Notes under the pieces: model-generated
Databases searched by the model: none
What the model was told of the DNA's origin: nothing
What the model saw: the letters and a program-made list of their open reading frames with translations, nothing else
Assembly (NCBI RefSeq): GCF_014647435.1
Contig: NZ_BMPE01000004.1
Location: forward strand, 1 to 64,000
Length of the DNA stretch: 64,000 bases
Direction: 5' to 3'
From: Deinococcus radiotolerans
GTDB lineage: Bacteria; Deinococcota; Deinococci; Deinococcales; Deinococcaceae
Translations under genes and position numbers: made by a program
Shown here: positions 39,943 through 51,710 of the stretch, piece after piece
How the letters are laid out: each line of letters starts with the position of its first letter
Numbering within the stretch: the first letter of the stretch is position 1

Positions 39943-40620
39943 TCAGGGCGCCGGGTTGAGCCCCAGGAAGCTGTTCAGGTTCCGCGACAGGGAACCCGGG
40001 TCGGCGCCGGGATCCGTGAAGGCCAGAACCGCCAGGGTGCAGGGTTTTCCCTTCTCGCTGGGGCCCTCGGCATAGGCGCGGGTCAGGAGATCACTCAGAT
40101 CGCGGGCCAGCTGCGCGTAGCGGTCCGGCGTGAGGCGCAGCGTCAGGCGGTCCAGGTGCGCCGGGAAGGGCGCGCAGAGCTGTTCCGTGATGACTTCGGG
40201 GGGCTCGGCAGGATGTTCCTCACTGCCGAAGCTGCACACGTCCTCCTCGCCGTCATGGGCGACGCTCTAGCAGCGTTCGTACGCGCGGCGGAAGCCCTGC
40301 GTCAGGGCGTGCATGTCAGCGTTTCCGCTGTTCGCGTCGTCCTCCGGGGGGAACAGGCCGAACGGCACGCGGAAGGTCCGGGCGCGCAGCTGGTCGTACA
40401 CGCGTCCGGCCTCGCGCCGCTGCTTGAACAGCAGGCCCAGGCCCGCCAGTCGCCGCGCGTGATGATGCACGAGGTTCGCGGGCATCCCGGCGCGGACGGC
40501 CACGTCGCTGGGCGAGGCGGGACTCAGGAACAGGCCCAGCAGCCGGGTGTCCTGCCGCAGGGCGCGGGCGGCGGGTTCGTCGGTGACGCGCAGGCTCTCC
40601 AGCTGGATGGGTTCGGGCAT
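39943..40620 (-). pseudogene. Winged-helix (ArsR-like) regulator split by an in-frame TAG
   Basis: The first part (40620 to 40270, 117 residues) looks like an ArsR-type winged helix: 'LRQDTRLLGLFLSPASPSDVAVRAGMPANLVHHHARRLAGL' contains the helix-turn-helix. It ends at TAG (40267-40269). The same frame then runs on without another stop for 108 codons to 39943, including 'RYAQLARDLSDLLTRAYAEG', a segment suited to a C-terminal regulatory domain. A single G-to-A change from TGG would explain the break. Alternatively the second part is made separately from the GTG at 40239, which has GAGGAGG just upstream. Confidence 0.65.
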
Positions 40621-40645
40621 GGGCGCAGCATGGCCCGGAACGCTT

Positions 40646-41344
40646 TCAGCGCGCGACCGGCACCGCTGAAACGAGGCGGTCCAGTGTGTCCAGCAGGTCC
40701 AGGGGCGGGGTGGTGTGGACGTATCGGACGTTCCACAGACCGCTGCGCGCAATTTCGGGGGTGGGGGCGTGACGGCCCAGCCAGTCACTGGAGGCCGGGT
40801 CGCCATGCTGACTGAGCAGGCCAATGACACCACGTTCGATCAGGGCGCGTTCGCTGTCCGGACCGGGCGGGTCGGGGATGGGCAGCAGGAGCACCTGCAT
40901 GGCCCCGACCCGGCGGCTGACTTCCTCTTCCAGCGGGCGTTCCTGGGCGCGGCCTTCGGGCGTGCCGCGTGGGCTGCCCCAGCTGGGGACCGAGAAGTCC
41001 CCCCGGGCGATCAGTGCTTCCCCAAGGTGGCGGCGCAGGATGGACGCGCGGTGATTACCGCTGCCTGCGCGGCTGCCCCGGTGCTGCGCGAGCCGCGTCC
41101 AGAGGCTGGCGCGCGAGCCCCGGCTGACGGCGTGCGTGCCGACTCGTACGACGCGCGGTCCGCTGCCCGTGACGCTGCGGTCCTCGCCGGGTTCGTACAT
41201 GAAGTACACGCCGCGCGGCGGGCAATCCTCGCGCCGCAGGTCACTCAGGACCCGCAGGCCGCCCTGCCGCCGGGCCAGTTCGTCCAGCAGGGCGTAGATC
41301 CCCGCCTGGGCAGGGCGAACGTCACGCGAAGAGGGACACTGCAT
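40646..41344 (-). CDS. GIY-YIG-like protein next to tRNA-Ala
   Basis: The 232-residue protein has 'RGVYFMYEPGEDR' followed by 'RVVRVGTHAVSRGSRASLWTRLAQHRG' and 'GNHRASILRRHLG', a pattern like the first strands and Arg/His residues of GIY-YIG nucleases; activity is not certain. The ATG at 41344 lies in the loop of a perfect 15-bp hairpin, 25 bases after the tRNA-Ala 3' end. Extending the frame upstream only translates the tRNA gene, so the ATG is the best start. Cotranscription with the tRNA is possible. Confidence 0.65.
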   Translation of the reverse strand: MQCPSSRDVRPAQAGIYALLDELARRQGGLRVLSDLRREDCPPRGVYFMYEPGEDRSVTGSGPRVVRVGTHAVSRGSRASLWTRLAQHRGSRAGSGNHRASILRRHLGEALIARGDFSVPSWGSPRGTPEGRAQERPLEEEVSRRVGAMQVLLLPIPDPPGPDSERALIERGVIGLLSQHGDPASSDWLGRHAPTPEIARSGLWNVRYVHTTPPLDLLDTLDRLVSAVPVAR

Positions 41345-41364
41345 TGCTACAGTGTCCCTCTTCG
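41327..41364. repeat. Perfect 15-bp inverted repeat holding a start codon
   Basis: CGAAGAGGGACACTG and CAGTGTCCCTCTTCG pair perfectly around an eight-base loop (41342-41349). On the minus strand the loop contains the ATG of the GIY-YIG-like gene. The T residues (TTTC) are on the plus-strand side, so the structure is not a standard terminator for the minus-strand tRNA. Confidence 0.8.
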
Positions 41365-41368
41365 TTTC

Positions 41369-41444
<76 letters not shown>

Positions 41445-41553
41445 TGATGCCTCAGGGCTCAGGGAATGTATCACCCTGTGCGGCGCGTGTCCAGTGGGGG
41501 CGTGTGTGGGGCTGGTCCTGCGCGGTGGGGGCTGTCCGCGCTACGCTGTGGGG

Positions 41554-42786
41554 ATGTCGGACGCACTGCTTACGCTGGAAATTGAGAAACTTGTAGCCGG
41601 GGGGCTGGGACTGGCCCGGGACGAGTCCGGCGTGGTGCTGGTCCGGGGGGCGCTGCCGGGTGAGCAGGTCACGGCGCGGGTGCGCAGCGGGAAGGGCGTC
41701 CGCCAGGGCGTGACGGTGGACGTGCTGCGCCGCAGCCCGCAGCGCGTGGACGGCCCGGAGCTGCCCACGGCGGATCTGGCGCACGCGAGCTACGACGCGC
41801 AGCTGGAGTTCAAGCGGGCGTTCGTGGAGGAGGCCCTGAGCCGCATCGCGAAGGTGCGGCATGGGGTGGCGGCGACGGTGCCCAGCCCGCAGGAGTGGGG
41901 CTACCGGAACACCGCGCAGTACCTCGTGACCCCGCAGGGCCTCGCGTACCGCGAGCGGCGCGGCAGTGAGCCGCTGGTGGTGCGCGCAGACCCGCTGGTG
42001 ATGCCGGAGATTCAGGCGGTGCTGGACCGCATTGATCCCGAGCGGCTGGACCCGGCGACCGAGGTGGCGTTCCGCGCCAGTCGCCTGACGGGCGAGGTCG
42101 TGGCAGCCGTGATCGGTGCGGGGGAACCGAAGGCGTTCCTGCGGGCTAGTGATCACCTGATGGAGGCCGGGGTGGTGGGCGTGAGTCTGGCGCAGCCGGC
42201 GGGTCGGCGCTTCAGTGCGGGCGTGCGCCTGATCGCAGGTGAGGGTGAGATCACCGAGCAGTTCGGGGAGGTGCAGGTGCGGGTGTCCGCGACGGGCTTC
42301 GCGCAGGTGAACCCGGAGGCGGCGGGCCTCGCGTACCGCCGGGCGACGCAGCTGGCCGGTGAGGGCGAGCACGCGGTGGACCTGTACGGGGGGGCGGGGG
42401 CGATCGGTCGTCACCTCGCGAAGCACTTCCGGCGGGTGACGGTGCTGGATTCGTCCGCGGAGGCGCTGGCGCGCGGGCGGCAGGACGTGGCGAACACCGG
42501 CGAGGGGAACGTGACGTTCCGCAACGGGGACGCGGCGCGGTTCAGTGAGCTGGGCACGGACGTGATCGTGGTGGATCCGCCGCGCGCGGGGCTGGAGGAG
42601 GCGGCGCGGGATCACATCCACGCGAGTACCGCCGACCGGCTGGTGTACGTGTCGTGCGACCCGGCGACGTGGGCGCGGGACGTGGGGGATCTGGTGCGGC
42701 GCGGCTGGAAGCTGGGTGAGGTGGTCCCGCATGACTTCTACCCGCAGACGAGTCACGTGGAGATCGTGAGCGTCCTGAACCGCTGA
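41554..42786 (+). CDS. TrmA/RlmD-family RNA 5-methyluridine methyltransferase
   Basis: The 410-residue protein has an N-terminal TRAM domain ('[25 protein letters not shown]'), and a SAM-binding domain with '[16 protein letters not shown]', '[11 protein letters not shown]' and the catalytic Cys in '[12 protein letters not shown]'. The family methylates uridines in 23S rRNA or tRNA. The [4Fe-4S] cysteines usual for RlmD, expected after the TRAM domain, are missing: the region reads '[21 protein letters not shown]' shortened, without Cys. The ATG at 41554 follows TACGCT by six bases. The exact target cannot be told. Confidence 0.88.
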   Translation: MSDALLTLEIEKLVAGGLGLARDESGVVLVRGALPGEQVTARVRSGKGVRQGVTVDVLRRSPQRVDGPELPTADLAHASYDAQLEFKRAFVEEALSRIAKVRHGVAATVPSPQEWGYRNTAQYLVTPQGLAYRERRGSEPLVVRADPLVMPEIQAVLDRIDPERLDPATEVAFRASRLTGEVVAAVIGAGEPKAFLRASDHLMEAGVVGVSLAQPAGRRFSAGVRLIAGEGEITEQFGEVQVRVSATGFAQVNPEAAGLAYRRATQLAGEGEHAVDLYGGAGAIGRHLAKHFRRVTVLDSSAEALARGRQDVANTGEGNVTFRNGDAARFSELGTDVIVVDPPRAGLEEAARDHIHASTADRLVYVSCDPATWARDVGDLVRRGWKLGEVVPHDFYPQTSHVEIVSVLNR

Positions 42787-42803
42787 CGCGGCGTGGGTGG
42801 AGT

Positions 42804-42834
42804 CCCGCCCTGTCCTGACCTGATGCCGGGCGGG
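42804..42834 (+). terminator. Possible terminator after the methyltransferase
   Basis: CCCGCCC and GGGCGGG form a 7-bp stem with a 17-base loop, 18 bases after the stop codon. The following bases (GCGGTCTTC) make only a weak T-run. Confidence 0.4.
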
Positions 42835-42906
42835 GCGGTCTTCATGAAGCGGTTCATGAGGTTCGTCTGACCCAGGTGGGGGGGCGCAGACGCTAGGATT
42901 CCGCGC

Positions 42907-43332
42907 GTGAAGGCGCTGCCCCTGCTGCTGTGTTCCGTCCTGCTGTGCGGCTGTCAGGACCGTGAGGCCCGCGCCGAGAACGCGGCGCTTCAGGCGCGCT
43001 TGACCCAGCTTGAAGCACAGGTGAAGGCACTGAAGAGTGAGCAGGAGACGGCCCTACCCTTGGACGCGCAGAGCGTGACGGAACGCGCTGCGGGGCAGAA
43101 CTGCGCGAACGCTCTGACCCGCATCCTGGAAACGTTCCGGGAGGACAGCCTGGATGACCGGTACCCGTCCGCGGCGCAGGTGCAGCTCCCGGCGGAATGC
43201 GTGGACCTGCGGGTGAACTGGGTCTCGCGCAGCGAGCGGGCCTACACGTTCACGGTCACGGACGACTCGGGGCGTGAACTGGCGCGGCAGAGCGGCGGCG
43301 CGCCTACAGCCGCGCCAGCCAGCGGGGGCTGA
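42907..43332 (+). CDS. Putative lipoprotein with coiled coil
   Basis: The 141-residue protein starts at GTG and has a lipoprotein signal 'MKALPLLLCSVLLCGCQD', with Cys16 in the LCGC lipobox. A short coiled coil follows ('ENAALQARLTQLEAQVKALKSEQ'), then a small globular part with two Cys residues. It is probably anchored to the membrane outer face. TAGGAT lies seven bases before the start. Its 3' end overlaps the next, convergent gene by 29 bases. Confidence 0.75.
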   Translation: MKALPLLLCSVLLCGCQDREARAENAALQARLTQLEAQVKALKSEQETALPLDAQSVTERAAGQNCANALTRILETFREDSLDDRYPSAAQVQLPAECVDLRVNWVSRSERAYTFTVTDDSGRELARQSGGAPTAAPASGG

Positions 43333-43795
43333 GGCCTGCCACGGGGTCGTTGCCCGTCTCCCCTTCCCGCAGGATCACGAAGGTGCTCACGCGCGCGCCC
43401 GTGAAGCCAATGATGAGCGCCCAGACGGTCGTGGGATCGCGCTGAAAGGTGGCGCTGCGGACGTAGAACGTCTCACCGCCCTGCGTCAGGGTGCGCTCAC
43501 CGACCTGTTCACGCTGCGCGCCGAACGCCTGCACGCCCGCTTCGCGGTACGCGCGAAAATCTGCCAGGGTGCCCCACTGCGCGCGCACCTCGGGCGTGAA
43601 CGCCTGCCACAGGGCGTCGAGCTTCACGGCGTAGAACTCCGCGAGCAGCGCGCGGCCGCGCGTCAGGGCGGTCTGCTCCGTGGCGGCCTGGGTGGTCGGC
43701 CCGGCGGGCTGATTCTGCGCCTGGGCGGGCGAGGCGACAATCAGGCAGAGGCTCAGGCCGACGCCCCGGCCCACGTTCCGGATGGTGGCATTCAT
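43304..43795 (-). CDS. Secreted protein of unknown function
   Basis: The 163-residue protein has a signal peptide ('GVGLSLCLIVASPAQAQ') and a small alpha/beta domain with 'FYAVKLDALWQAFTPEVRAQWG' and 'ATFQRDPTTVWALIIGFTG', loosely like DUF3887/NTF2-type folds. Function unknown. It overlaps the lipoprotein gene tail-to-tail by 29 bases, so the two transcripts are antisense at their ends. Confidence 0.7.
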   Translation of the reverse strand: MNATIRNVGRGVGLSLCLIVASPAQAQNQPAGPTTQAATEQTALTRGRALLAEFYAVKLDALWQAFTPEVRAQWGTLADFRAYREAGVQAFGAQREQVGERTLTQGGETFYVRSATFQRDPTTVWALIIGFTGARVSTFVILREGETGNDPVAGLSPRWLARL

Positions 43796-43829
43796 GAGGT
43801 AGCGTACGCCCGATTACCGGGGCGTGCTG

Positions 43830-44651
43830 TCAGCGGGCGGACAGTTCCGGCAGCGTCTCGATCACGGCGGCCACGCCGTCCTCGTCATTGCTCAGGGTGA
43901 CCTCGTCAGCGGCGCTCCGGGCGTCGGGGTGGGCGTGCGCCATCGCCACGCCGCGCCCAGCCCAGGCGAGCATCTCGGCGTCGTTGGGGGCGTCCCCGAA
44001 GGCCAGCACCTCCGCCTGACGGATGCCCAGATGGCCGCACAGCTGCGCGAGGCCCCAGGCCTTGCTGACCCCGGCGGCGAGCACCTCGATGAACGGCGCG
44101 CCGCTGTGCGTGACGGCCACGCCCGGCACTCTCAGCGCGCGCGCCTCGCGCAGCAGGTCGTCCGGGGTCAGGGTGGGGTGCCGGACGATCAGTTTCAGGC
44201 TGGGCGCGGCCAGCACGTCCGCCAGCGGCAGGGACTCCATCTCGTGCGGGTGCCGTTTGTGATCCTCGAAGTGCGCCAGATCGGCATACCCGGCCTGCGC
44301 GGCGAAGACCTCGCCCCGCTCGCGGACCGACACGAACAGCAGGCTCCCGATCCGCTCGTTCAGGGCGGACGCGATAGCCCGCTGCGCCTCGACCTCCACA
44401 TGCGCCTCGAACAGCGTCTCCCCGGTGCCCAGGTGCACGCCGTGCGCGCCGTTCCCACACAGCGCCCAGCCCGTGAAGCCCGCCTGAGCGGCAATCAATC
44501 CCAGGCCGCGCGGCTGCCGGGCCGTGACGGGCACCACCTCGATTCCGGCTGCGCGGGCCGCGTCCAGCGCCGCACGCGTCCGCGCGCTCACCTGCAGACC
44601 AGAGGTCAGCAGCGTGCCGTCCAGGTCGGTGGCGATCAGGCGGGTGTTCAC
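43830..44651 (-). CDS. Cof-type HAD-IIB phosphatase
   Basis: The 273-residue protein has HAD motif I '[10 protein letters not shown]', motif II in '[12 protein letters not shown]', the Lys in 'SLKLIV' to 'SKAWGLAQL', and motif IV '[13 protein letters not shown]'. Cof-type enzymes dephosphorylate sugar phosphates or nucleotides. The GTG start overlaps the acpS stop as GTGA, so the two are coupled; the functional link is not obvious. Confidence 0.9.
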   Translation of the reverse strand: MNTRLIATDLDGTLLTSGLQVSARTRAALDAARAAGIEVVPVTARQPRGLGLIAAQAGFTGWALCGNGAHGVHLGTGETLFEAHVEVEAQRAIASALNERIGSLLFVSVRERGEVFAAQAGYADLAHFEDHKRHPHEMESLPLADVLAAPSLKLIVRHPTLTPDDLLREARALRVPGVAVTHSGAPFIEVLAAGVSKAWGLAQLCGHLGIRQAEVLAFGDAPNDAEMLAWAGRGVAMAHAHPDARSAADEVTLSNDEDGVAAVIETLPELSAR

Positions 44652-45046
44652 GGCGCCTCCCGGTTCACACTTTCCAGGATCACGACCGCGGAGGCGTGTT
44701 CTTTGGTGTGCGTGAGGGTCAGGTGCGCGACCCAGCCGCGTTCGGTCAGTTCGGCGGTGATGTCGGGCGCGAAGCCCAGCACGGGCGGCGCGAACGGGAA
44801 GGGGCCGCCTGGGGTGCGGTCGCGCTGCACCCACACGTCCCGCCAGCCGTGCGGGCGTGGCCAGACTTTCTGGAAGGCTTCTTTGGCGGCGAAGCGCGCG
44901 GCGAGGCTGGGGGCGGGGTCTTGCAGGCGCGCGCAGTAGTCGAGTTCGGTGGGCGCGAAGAGCTTCTCGGCGCGTTTCCCTTCGCGCTCGAGCATGCGCC
45001 GGATGCGGCTGATCTCGATCAGGTCATGCCCCACGGCGACGATCAT
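44648..45046 (-). CDS. acpS: Holo-acyl-carrier-protein synthase
   Basis: The 132-residue enzyme transfers phosphopantetheine from CoA to ACP. It shows '[11 protein letters not shown]' with the Mg-binding Asp and '[12 protein letters not shown]' with the catalytic Glu/Lys. The ATG at 45046 is preferred over that at 45058: TATGCT lies exactly seven bases before it and would overlap the upstream start, and the resulting '[12 protein letters not shown]' is the normal N-terminus. Confidence 0.93.
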   Translation of the reverse strand: MIVAVGHDLIEISRIRRMLEREGKRAEKLFAPTELDYCARLQDPAPSLAARFAAKEAFQKVWPRPHGWRDVWVQRDRTPGGPFPFAPPVLGFAPDITAELTERGWVAHLTLTHTKEHASAVVILESVNREAP

Positions 45047-45096
45047 GAGGGTCAGCATAGCGGCTGGGGCGGCCCGCGCCCCCTATCCTGGGGCGC

Positions 45097-45807
45097 ATGC
45101 CCGCCGCTGAGCCCCTGTTTCCGGATCTCCGCCTGCCGACCATTGCAGGGGCGCTGCGGGAGGCGCGGCCGCTGTGGGAGGCGCTGGGCGTGGCGCAGGT
45201 GCGGGTGTTCGGGTCAGTGGCGCGCGGCGAGGCCGGGCCGAACAGTGACATTGACGTGCTGATCGAGTTCCAGCCCGGTCCGGCGCGGGGTCTGCTGGAT
45301 CTGATGCGGGTGCGGGACGTGTTCGAGGGGGTCCTGAACCGCCGGGTGGACGTCATGACGCCGGAGGCGCTGCGGCCACCCCTGCGCGGGGAGATCCTCG
45401 CGGACGCGGTGGATGTCATGGCAGTGCCGGAGCCCGCGCCACGCTTGCACCGGCCCAAACGCTGGCGCTGGCGGGTGTTCGACCTGCTGGCGGCCATCGA
45501 CCGGATCGTGGCGTTTACGGACCGGCATTCCCTGACGACCTTCGAGCGGGACGAGGTGGTGCGAGACGCCGTGCTTCACAATCTGGCGCGGCTGGGTGAG
45601 ACGACTAAGTTCATTCCGCAGAGCGTGCAGGACCGGCATCCGGAGGTGCCGTGGGTGCTGCTGCGTGACATCCGGAACATGGTCGCGCACGATTACTTCG
45701 GGATCGAGGCGGGCCTGATCTGGCAGACCGCCCGCGTCGAACTGCCGGCGTTGCGGCCCACGCTCCAGGCCCTGGCGGACGGGCACGAGGACACGCCCGG
45801 CGGGTGA
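45097..45807 (+). CDS. Single-chain MNT nucleotidyltransferase-HEPN protein (MntA-HepT-like)
   Basis: The 236-residue protein joins two domains that usually are separate genes. Residues 20-110 are a minimal nucleotidyltransferase: '[15 protein letters not shown]' fits GSx10DxD (Gly39-Ser40, Asp51, Asp53), with a likely third Asp at 85. Residues 125-228 are a HEPN/DUF86 domain with 'RNMVAHDY' (193-200), the RX4HXY motif of HepT ribonucleases, whose Tyr is AMPylated by MntA. In known systems HepT is the toxin and MntA the antitoxin. TATCCT lies seven bases before the ATG. Fusion implies self-control or a changed role. Confidence 0.85.
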   Translation: MPAAEPLFPDLRLPTIAGALREARPLWEALGVAQVRVFGSVARGEAGPNSDIDVLIEFQPGPARGLLDLMRVRDVFEGVLNRRVDVMTPEALRPPLRGEILADAVDVMAVPEPAPRLHRPKRWRWRVFDLLAAIDRIVAFTDRHSLTTFERDEVVRDAVLHNLARLGETTKFIPQSVQDRHPEVPWVLLRDIRNMVAHDYFGIEAGLIWQTARVELPALRPTLQALADGHEDTPGG

Positions 45808-45833
45808 CCGGGCGTGCCTGAAGGCGGGTGCGG

Positions 45834-46976
<1,143 letters not shown>

Positions 46977-47035
46977 GAGCGCAGTCTAAGCGCGGCCCGG
47001 CGGGACGCCCAGCGGGAAAGCGTTGATCCTGCGCG

Positions 47036-47995
47036 TCACTGCCAGGGCAGCCGGGCGCGCGCGTCCCAGTAGGCGGCCGGGGGGTGTGCCAGGTCTCGCA
47101 GCGCGTCCGCCGGGACATGTAGGTTCAGCGCGGCGAGGTTCTGCGCGAGTTGCCCGGTCGTGCTGGCCCCGCTGAGGACCACGTCCGCCCAGGGCTGCGC
47201 GAGCACGGCGGCCAGGGCGACCGCGTCCGGCGTGACCCCGTGCCCGCGGGCAAGTTCAGCCAGGGGAGGCGGCACGTCACCGTGGCCGGTCAGTCCGTGC
47301 GTGGTCAGGCGGCCGTTCGCCACGCCCTCCTTCAGCACGACGGTCCATCCGGCCGCGTGGGCCTCGGCCAGCGCCGCGCCGGCCGAGGGCTCCAGCACGT
47401 TCCAGGTGGCCTGCACCACGCTGAAGGGGGGCGCTCCGTCCACCCGCACCGCCAGCGCCCGGCGCAGCGTCTCAGCCTGCGCGGGTCCACTCGTGGATAG
47501 CCCCACCCGGACGCCCGACGCGGCCAGTTCCGCGAGCCGAGAGAGCACCGCCGCGTTCTCCAGCACGCCGGAGTCCACCGTCGCCGAGTGAATCAGGTAC
47601 GCGTCCGGCGCGCGTCCCAGCGCGGCCAGGGTCTCCGGCCACTGCCGCGCCAGGGTGGGCAGGTCGTGGGTCTTGACCTCGTGCGTGTCGGCCTCCACGC
47701 GCCAGTCCGCGACGTACGTGTAGCCCCACTTGCTGCCCACCGTCACGTCCGCGTACCCACGTGCAGTCAGCCAGCCGCCCAGGAACGCCTCGCCCAGACC
47801 GTAGCTGCGCGCCGTGTCGGCGTACCGCACGCCCGCCGCATACGCCGCGTCCAGCACCGCCCACGCCTGCGCGCGCAGGCCATCCACGCGGCGGTCACGC
47901 AGGTCCGCCGCGTGGCCCAGGTTGATGTACCCGGGCCGTCCCAGCGCCGCCAGTCCCAGCCCGAACCTCGGGGCGCCCACCGGTAAGAACGTCAT
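47036..47995 (-). CDS. Aldo/keto reductase
   Basis: The 319-residue TIM-barrel protein has the family's catalytic residues: Asp and Tyr in 'YADTARSYGLGEAFLG', Lys in 'VGSKWGYTY' and His in 'YLIHSAT'. It ends with the NADPH-binding 'VVLSGASTTGQLAQNL'. The substrate is unknown. CAGACT lies six bases before the ATG. It stands alone. Confidence 0.88.
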   Translation of the reverse strand: MTFLPVGAPRFGLGLAALGRPGYINLGHAADLRDRRVDGLRAQAWAVLDAAYAAGVRYADTARSYGLGEAFLGGWLTARGYADVTVGSKWGYTYVADWRVEADTHEVKTHDLPTLARQWPETLAALGRAPDAYLIHSATVDSGVLENAAVLSRLAELAASGVRVGLSTSGPAQAETLRRALAVRVDGAPPFSVVQATWNVLEPSAGAALAEAHAAGWTVVLKEGVANGRLTTHGLTGHGDVPPPLAELARGHGVTPDAVALAAVLAQPWADVVLSGASTTGQLAQNLAALNLHVPADALRDLAHPPAAYWDARARLPWQ

Positions 47996-48109
47996 GCGCC
48001 CAGTCTGCCGCGCCGTGAGGCCCGTACGGGCCGGTCGTCCAGCATGAGGTTCAGCGCCCGGTGTCCGGACAGGCCGCCCAGACCCGACTCCGCAAGTCCC
48101 TCTGGCCGC

Positions 48110-48295
48110 TCAGGTCCGCGCGGGGCGCAGACCCAGCCACACGCTCAGGAGCAGCAGCAGCCCACCCAGGCCGTTCAGCAGCAGCAGGACAGCCACCCGG
48201 TGGGTCACGCCGCCCAGCGCGAACCCCATGACGTTCAGGGCGCAGCCCACTGTGATCAGGGCGGCCAGGCGGGCGCGGGGCGAGACGGGCGTCAT
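48110..48295 (-). CDS. Small two-helix membrane protein
   Basis: The 61-residue frame encodes two hydrophobic helices ('LAALITVGCALNVMGFALGG' and 'VAVLLLLNGLGGLLLLLSVWLG') with a basic tail. No ribosome site or clear -10 box was found. The amino-acid pattern is protein-like and the gap holds no better candidate. Confidence 0.5.
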   Translation of the reverse strand: MTPVSPRARLAALITVGCALNVMGFALGGVTHRVAVLLLLNGLGGLLLLLSVWLGLRPART

Positions 48296-48343
48296 GCGCT
48301 CACCCTGTCACGCCGGGCCGCGAGTGCCAAGCGAAGCTGACCG

Positions 48344-48724
48344 TCAGGGCAGGACCGCTTCAGCCTCGATCTCCACCAGGTGCAGCGGGTCGATCAGGGC
48401 GGCGACCTGCACCATGGTCGTCGCGGGTCGGATGTCCGCGAAGACCTCACCGTGCGCGCGGCCGATCTCCTCCCACTGGCTGATGTCGGTGACGTAGATG
48501 CGGGTGCGCACCACGTCCTCCAGCCGCGCCCCGGCGGTGTCCAGCGCCCGGCGGATGATCCCGAGGACCGCGCGGGTCTGCTCGGCGGCGTCGCCCTCAC
48601 CTACCACCTCGCCGTTCACGGTGGCGGTCGTGCCGCTCACGTGCACCACGTTCCCGATCCGGACGGCGCGGGCGTACCCGATGCTCGCTTCCCAAGGACT
48701 GCCGCTGCTGATGTTCTGCCTCAT
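48344..48724 (-). CDS. RidA/YjgF family protein
   Basis: The 126-residue protein has the RidA pattern: 'VVHVSGTTA', '[25 protein letters not shown]' and '[24 protein letters not shown]', with the conserved Arg in the catalytic cleft. RidA proteins hydrolyse reactive enamines/imines formed by PLP enzymes. TACGCT lies five bases before the ATG. Confidence 0.9.
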   Translation of the reverse strand: MRQNISSGSPWEASIGYARAVRIGNVVHVSGTTATVNGEVVGEGDAAEQTRAVLGIIRRALDTAGARLEDVVRTRIYVTDISQWEEIGRAHGEVFADIRPATTMVQVAALIDPLHLVEIEAEAVLP

Positions 48725-48803
48725 GCCCCAGCGTAGGGGGTGAGGGTCCAGGTGCGACTGCCGCTCGTCTGCACGGGCCCTGTCACCCCGCGTGGCACAG
48801 CGG

Positions 48804-50498
<1,695 letters not shown>

Positions 50499-50737
50499 GA
50501 GAGACAGCCTACGCGGCCCGACTTGGCATGACCTTCAGGAAATGCCCCGCACACCTGTCATGTGTGACTGCCCCTGGCGGGGGGGTCAGAGCGCCAGACT
50601 CGGCAATGGGGGTATTAATAGAAAAATTCACACTTCCTGACTGGTTTGTGAAAGAAACTTGCAAGAGCGTAAACGCGACATTTTCCACAATGACCGGGGG
50701 TCAGGCCAAGATGCCGCGGCTCTCACAGGAGACGATG
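50499..50737. other. Intergenic stretch upstream of the pilin operon
   Basis: No gene is supported. The part around 50600-50700 is notably A/T-rich (GTATTAATAGAAAAATTC) and probably holds the promoter of the pilin operon, but no clear -35/-10 pair with good spacing was found. Confidence 0.4.
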
Positions 50738-50788
50738 ATGACTTGCCACACCCAACCACCACTCAAGCGGGGGCAGCCAGGCACATGA
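50738..50788 (+). CDS. 16-residue leader ORF before the first prepilin gene
   Basis: AGGAG (50727-50731) is followed at six bases by an ATG opening a 16-codon frame (MTCHTQPPLKRGQPGT) that ends with TGA overlapping the prepilin ATG as ATGA. The prepilin has no good ribosome site of its own, so translation of the leader would deliver ribosomes to it. A start at 50735 is also possible. Confidence 0.5.
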   Translation: MTCHTQPPLKRGQPGT

Positions 50789-51252
50789 CCCCCACACCCA
50801 CCTATCCCCACGCGGGCTTCACGCTTCTTGAAATGCTGGTCACTCTGGCTGTCCTAGCCATCCTGATGGGTATCGTCGGCCTGACTCTACTTCCCTGGCT
50901 CCAGCGGCAGCAGGTCAAATCCGATCTGAGCGACCTAGTCGCGGACTTCAATCTGTACCGCACTAAGACCATGAGTCAGGGCGCCCCCTACTGCATCACT
51001 CTGTCAGCCAGCCAGTACACCGTCGCCACCAACTGCAACACCACCCCGACCACAGTCAAAACCCAGGTCTTCCGCCGGGCGCAACTCCAGCTGACCAACG
51101 TGGCCACGGTGTACACCTTCAACACGAAGGGCCTAGTCAAATCAACCTCATCTGGAGGGGCCCTGATGTCCAACACCACTTTCGTGGGTAAAAGGGGCAC
51201 CGCCAGCGGCACGGTCCTCGTCACCGCCCTTGGCTTCGCGAGGCTCCTGTGA
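50785..51252 (+). CDS. Type IV prepilin-like protein (GspH/FimT type)
   Basis: The 155-residue protein has a class III signal peptide, 'YPHAGFTLLEMLVTLAVLAIL', cut after Gly with Glu at position +5, and a pilin-like C-terminal domain with two Cys residues. It is processed by prepilin peptidase and is probably a minor pilin. It is the first of four prepilin genes that overlap one another. The ATG overlaps the leader ORF stop, and the next gene starts at GTGA. Confidence 0.85.
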   Translation: MTPTPTYPHAGFTLLEMLVTLAVLAILMGIVGLTLLPWLQRQQVKSDLSDLVADFNLYRTKTMSQGAPYCITLSASQYTVATNCNTTPTTVKTQVFRRAQLQLTNVATVYTFNTKGLVKSTSSGGALMSNTTFVGKRGTASGTVLVTALGFARLL

Positions 51253-51710
51253 ACCGCGACGCTGGCCTCACCATCGTCGAGATTCTGGTCGCCATCGTGA
51301 TTGTCGGGGTGATCACCGCGGCCGTCATGCCACTACTGACCAGCTCCATGCGGAGCAACAGCAGCGCCAGAACGCGCACCCAGGCAGTCAGCGCGGCGGA
51401 AACCTGGATGGAACGCTACCGCGACGGCAGGGAACCCCTCAAGTCCGTCGGAAGCTGCACCGAGAACATCAGCGGCGTTGTCACCTGCACCTATCCCCTC
51501 AACTTCAACTACGCGAACGATACGGCCGTTCCTACACACACCGCGGACGGCGCGTCTATGAACTCGCAGTTCCAGCCGTTCAAGTCCGTGCTCGTGGCCA
51601 CGCCTATCAGCGAGGGCATCAACGTCACCCTCTGGGAGTTAAAAGTCACCGTCTCCTGGACCGAAAAGGAGGAGAAGAGTGTCACGGCCTACACCCGCTT
51701 CACCCGCTAG
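51249..51710 (+). CDS. Type IV prepilin-like protein (PilV/PilI type)
   Basis: The 153-residue protein has a short leader and the processing site in 'RDAGLTIVEILVAIVIVGVIT', with Glu at +5. The rest is a pilin-like domain with a likely disulfide ('GSCTENISGVVTCTY'). The GTG start overlaps the previous stop by GTGA. Confidence 0.85.
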   Translation: MNRDAGLTIVEILVAIVIVGVITAAVMPLLTSSMRSNSSARTRTQAVSAAETWMERYRDGREPLKSVGSCTENISGVVTCTYPLNFNYANDTAVPTHTADGASMNSQFQPFKSVLVATPISEGINVTLWELKVTVSWTEKEEKSVTAYTRFTR

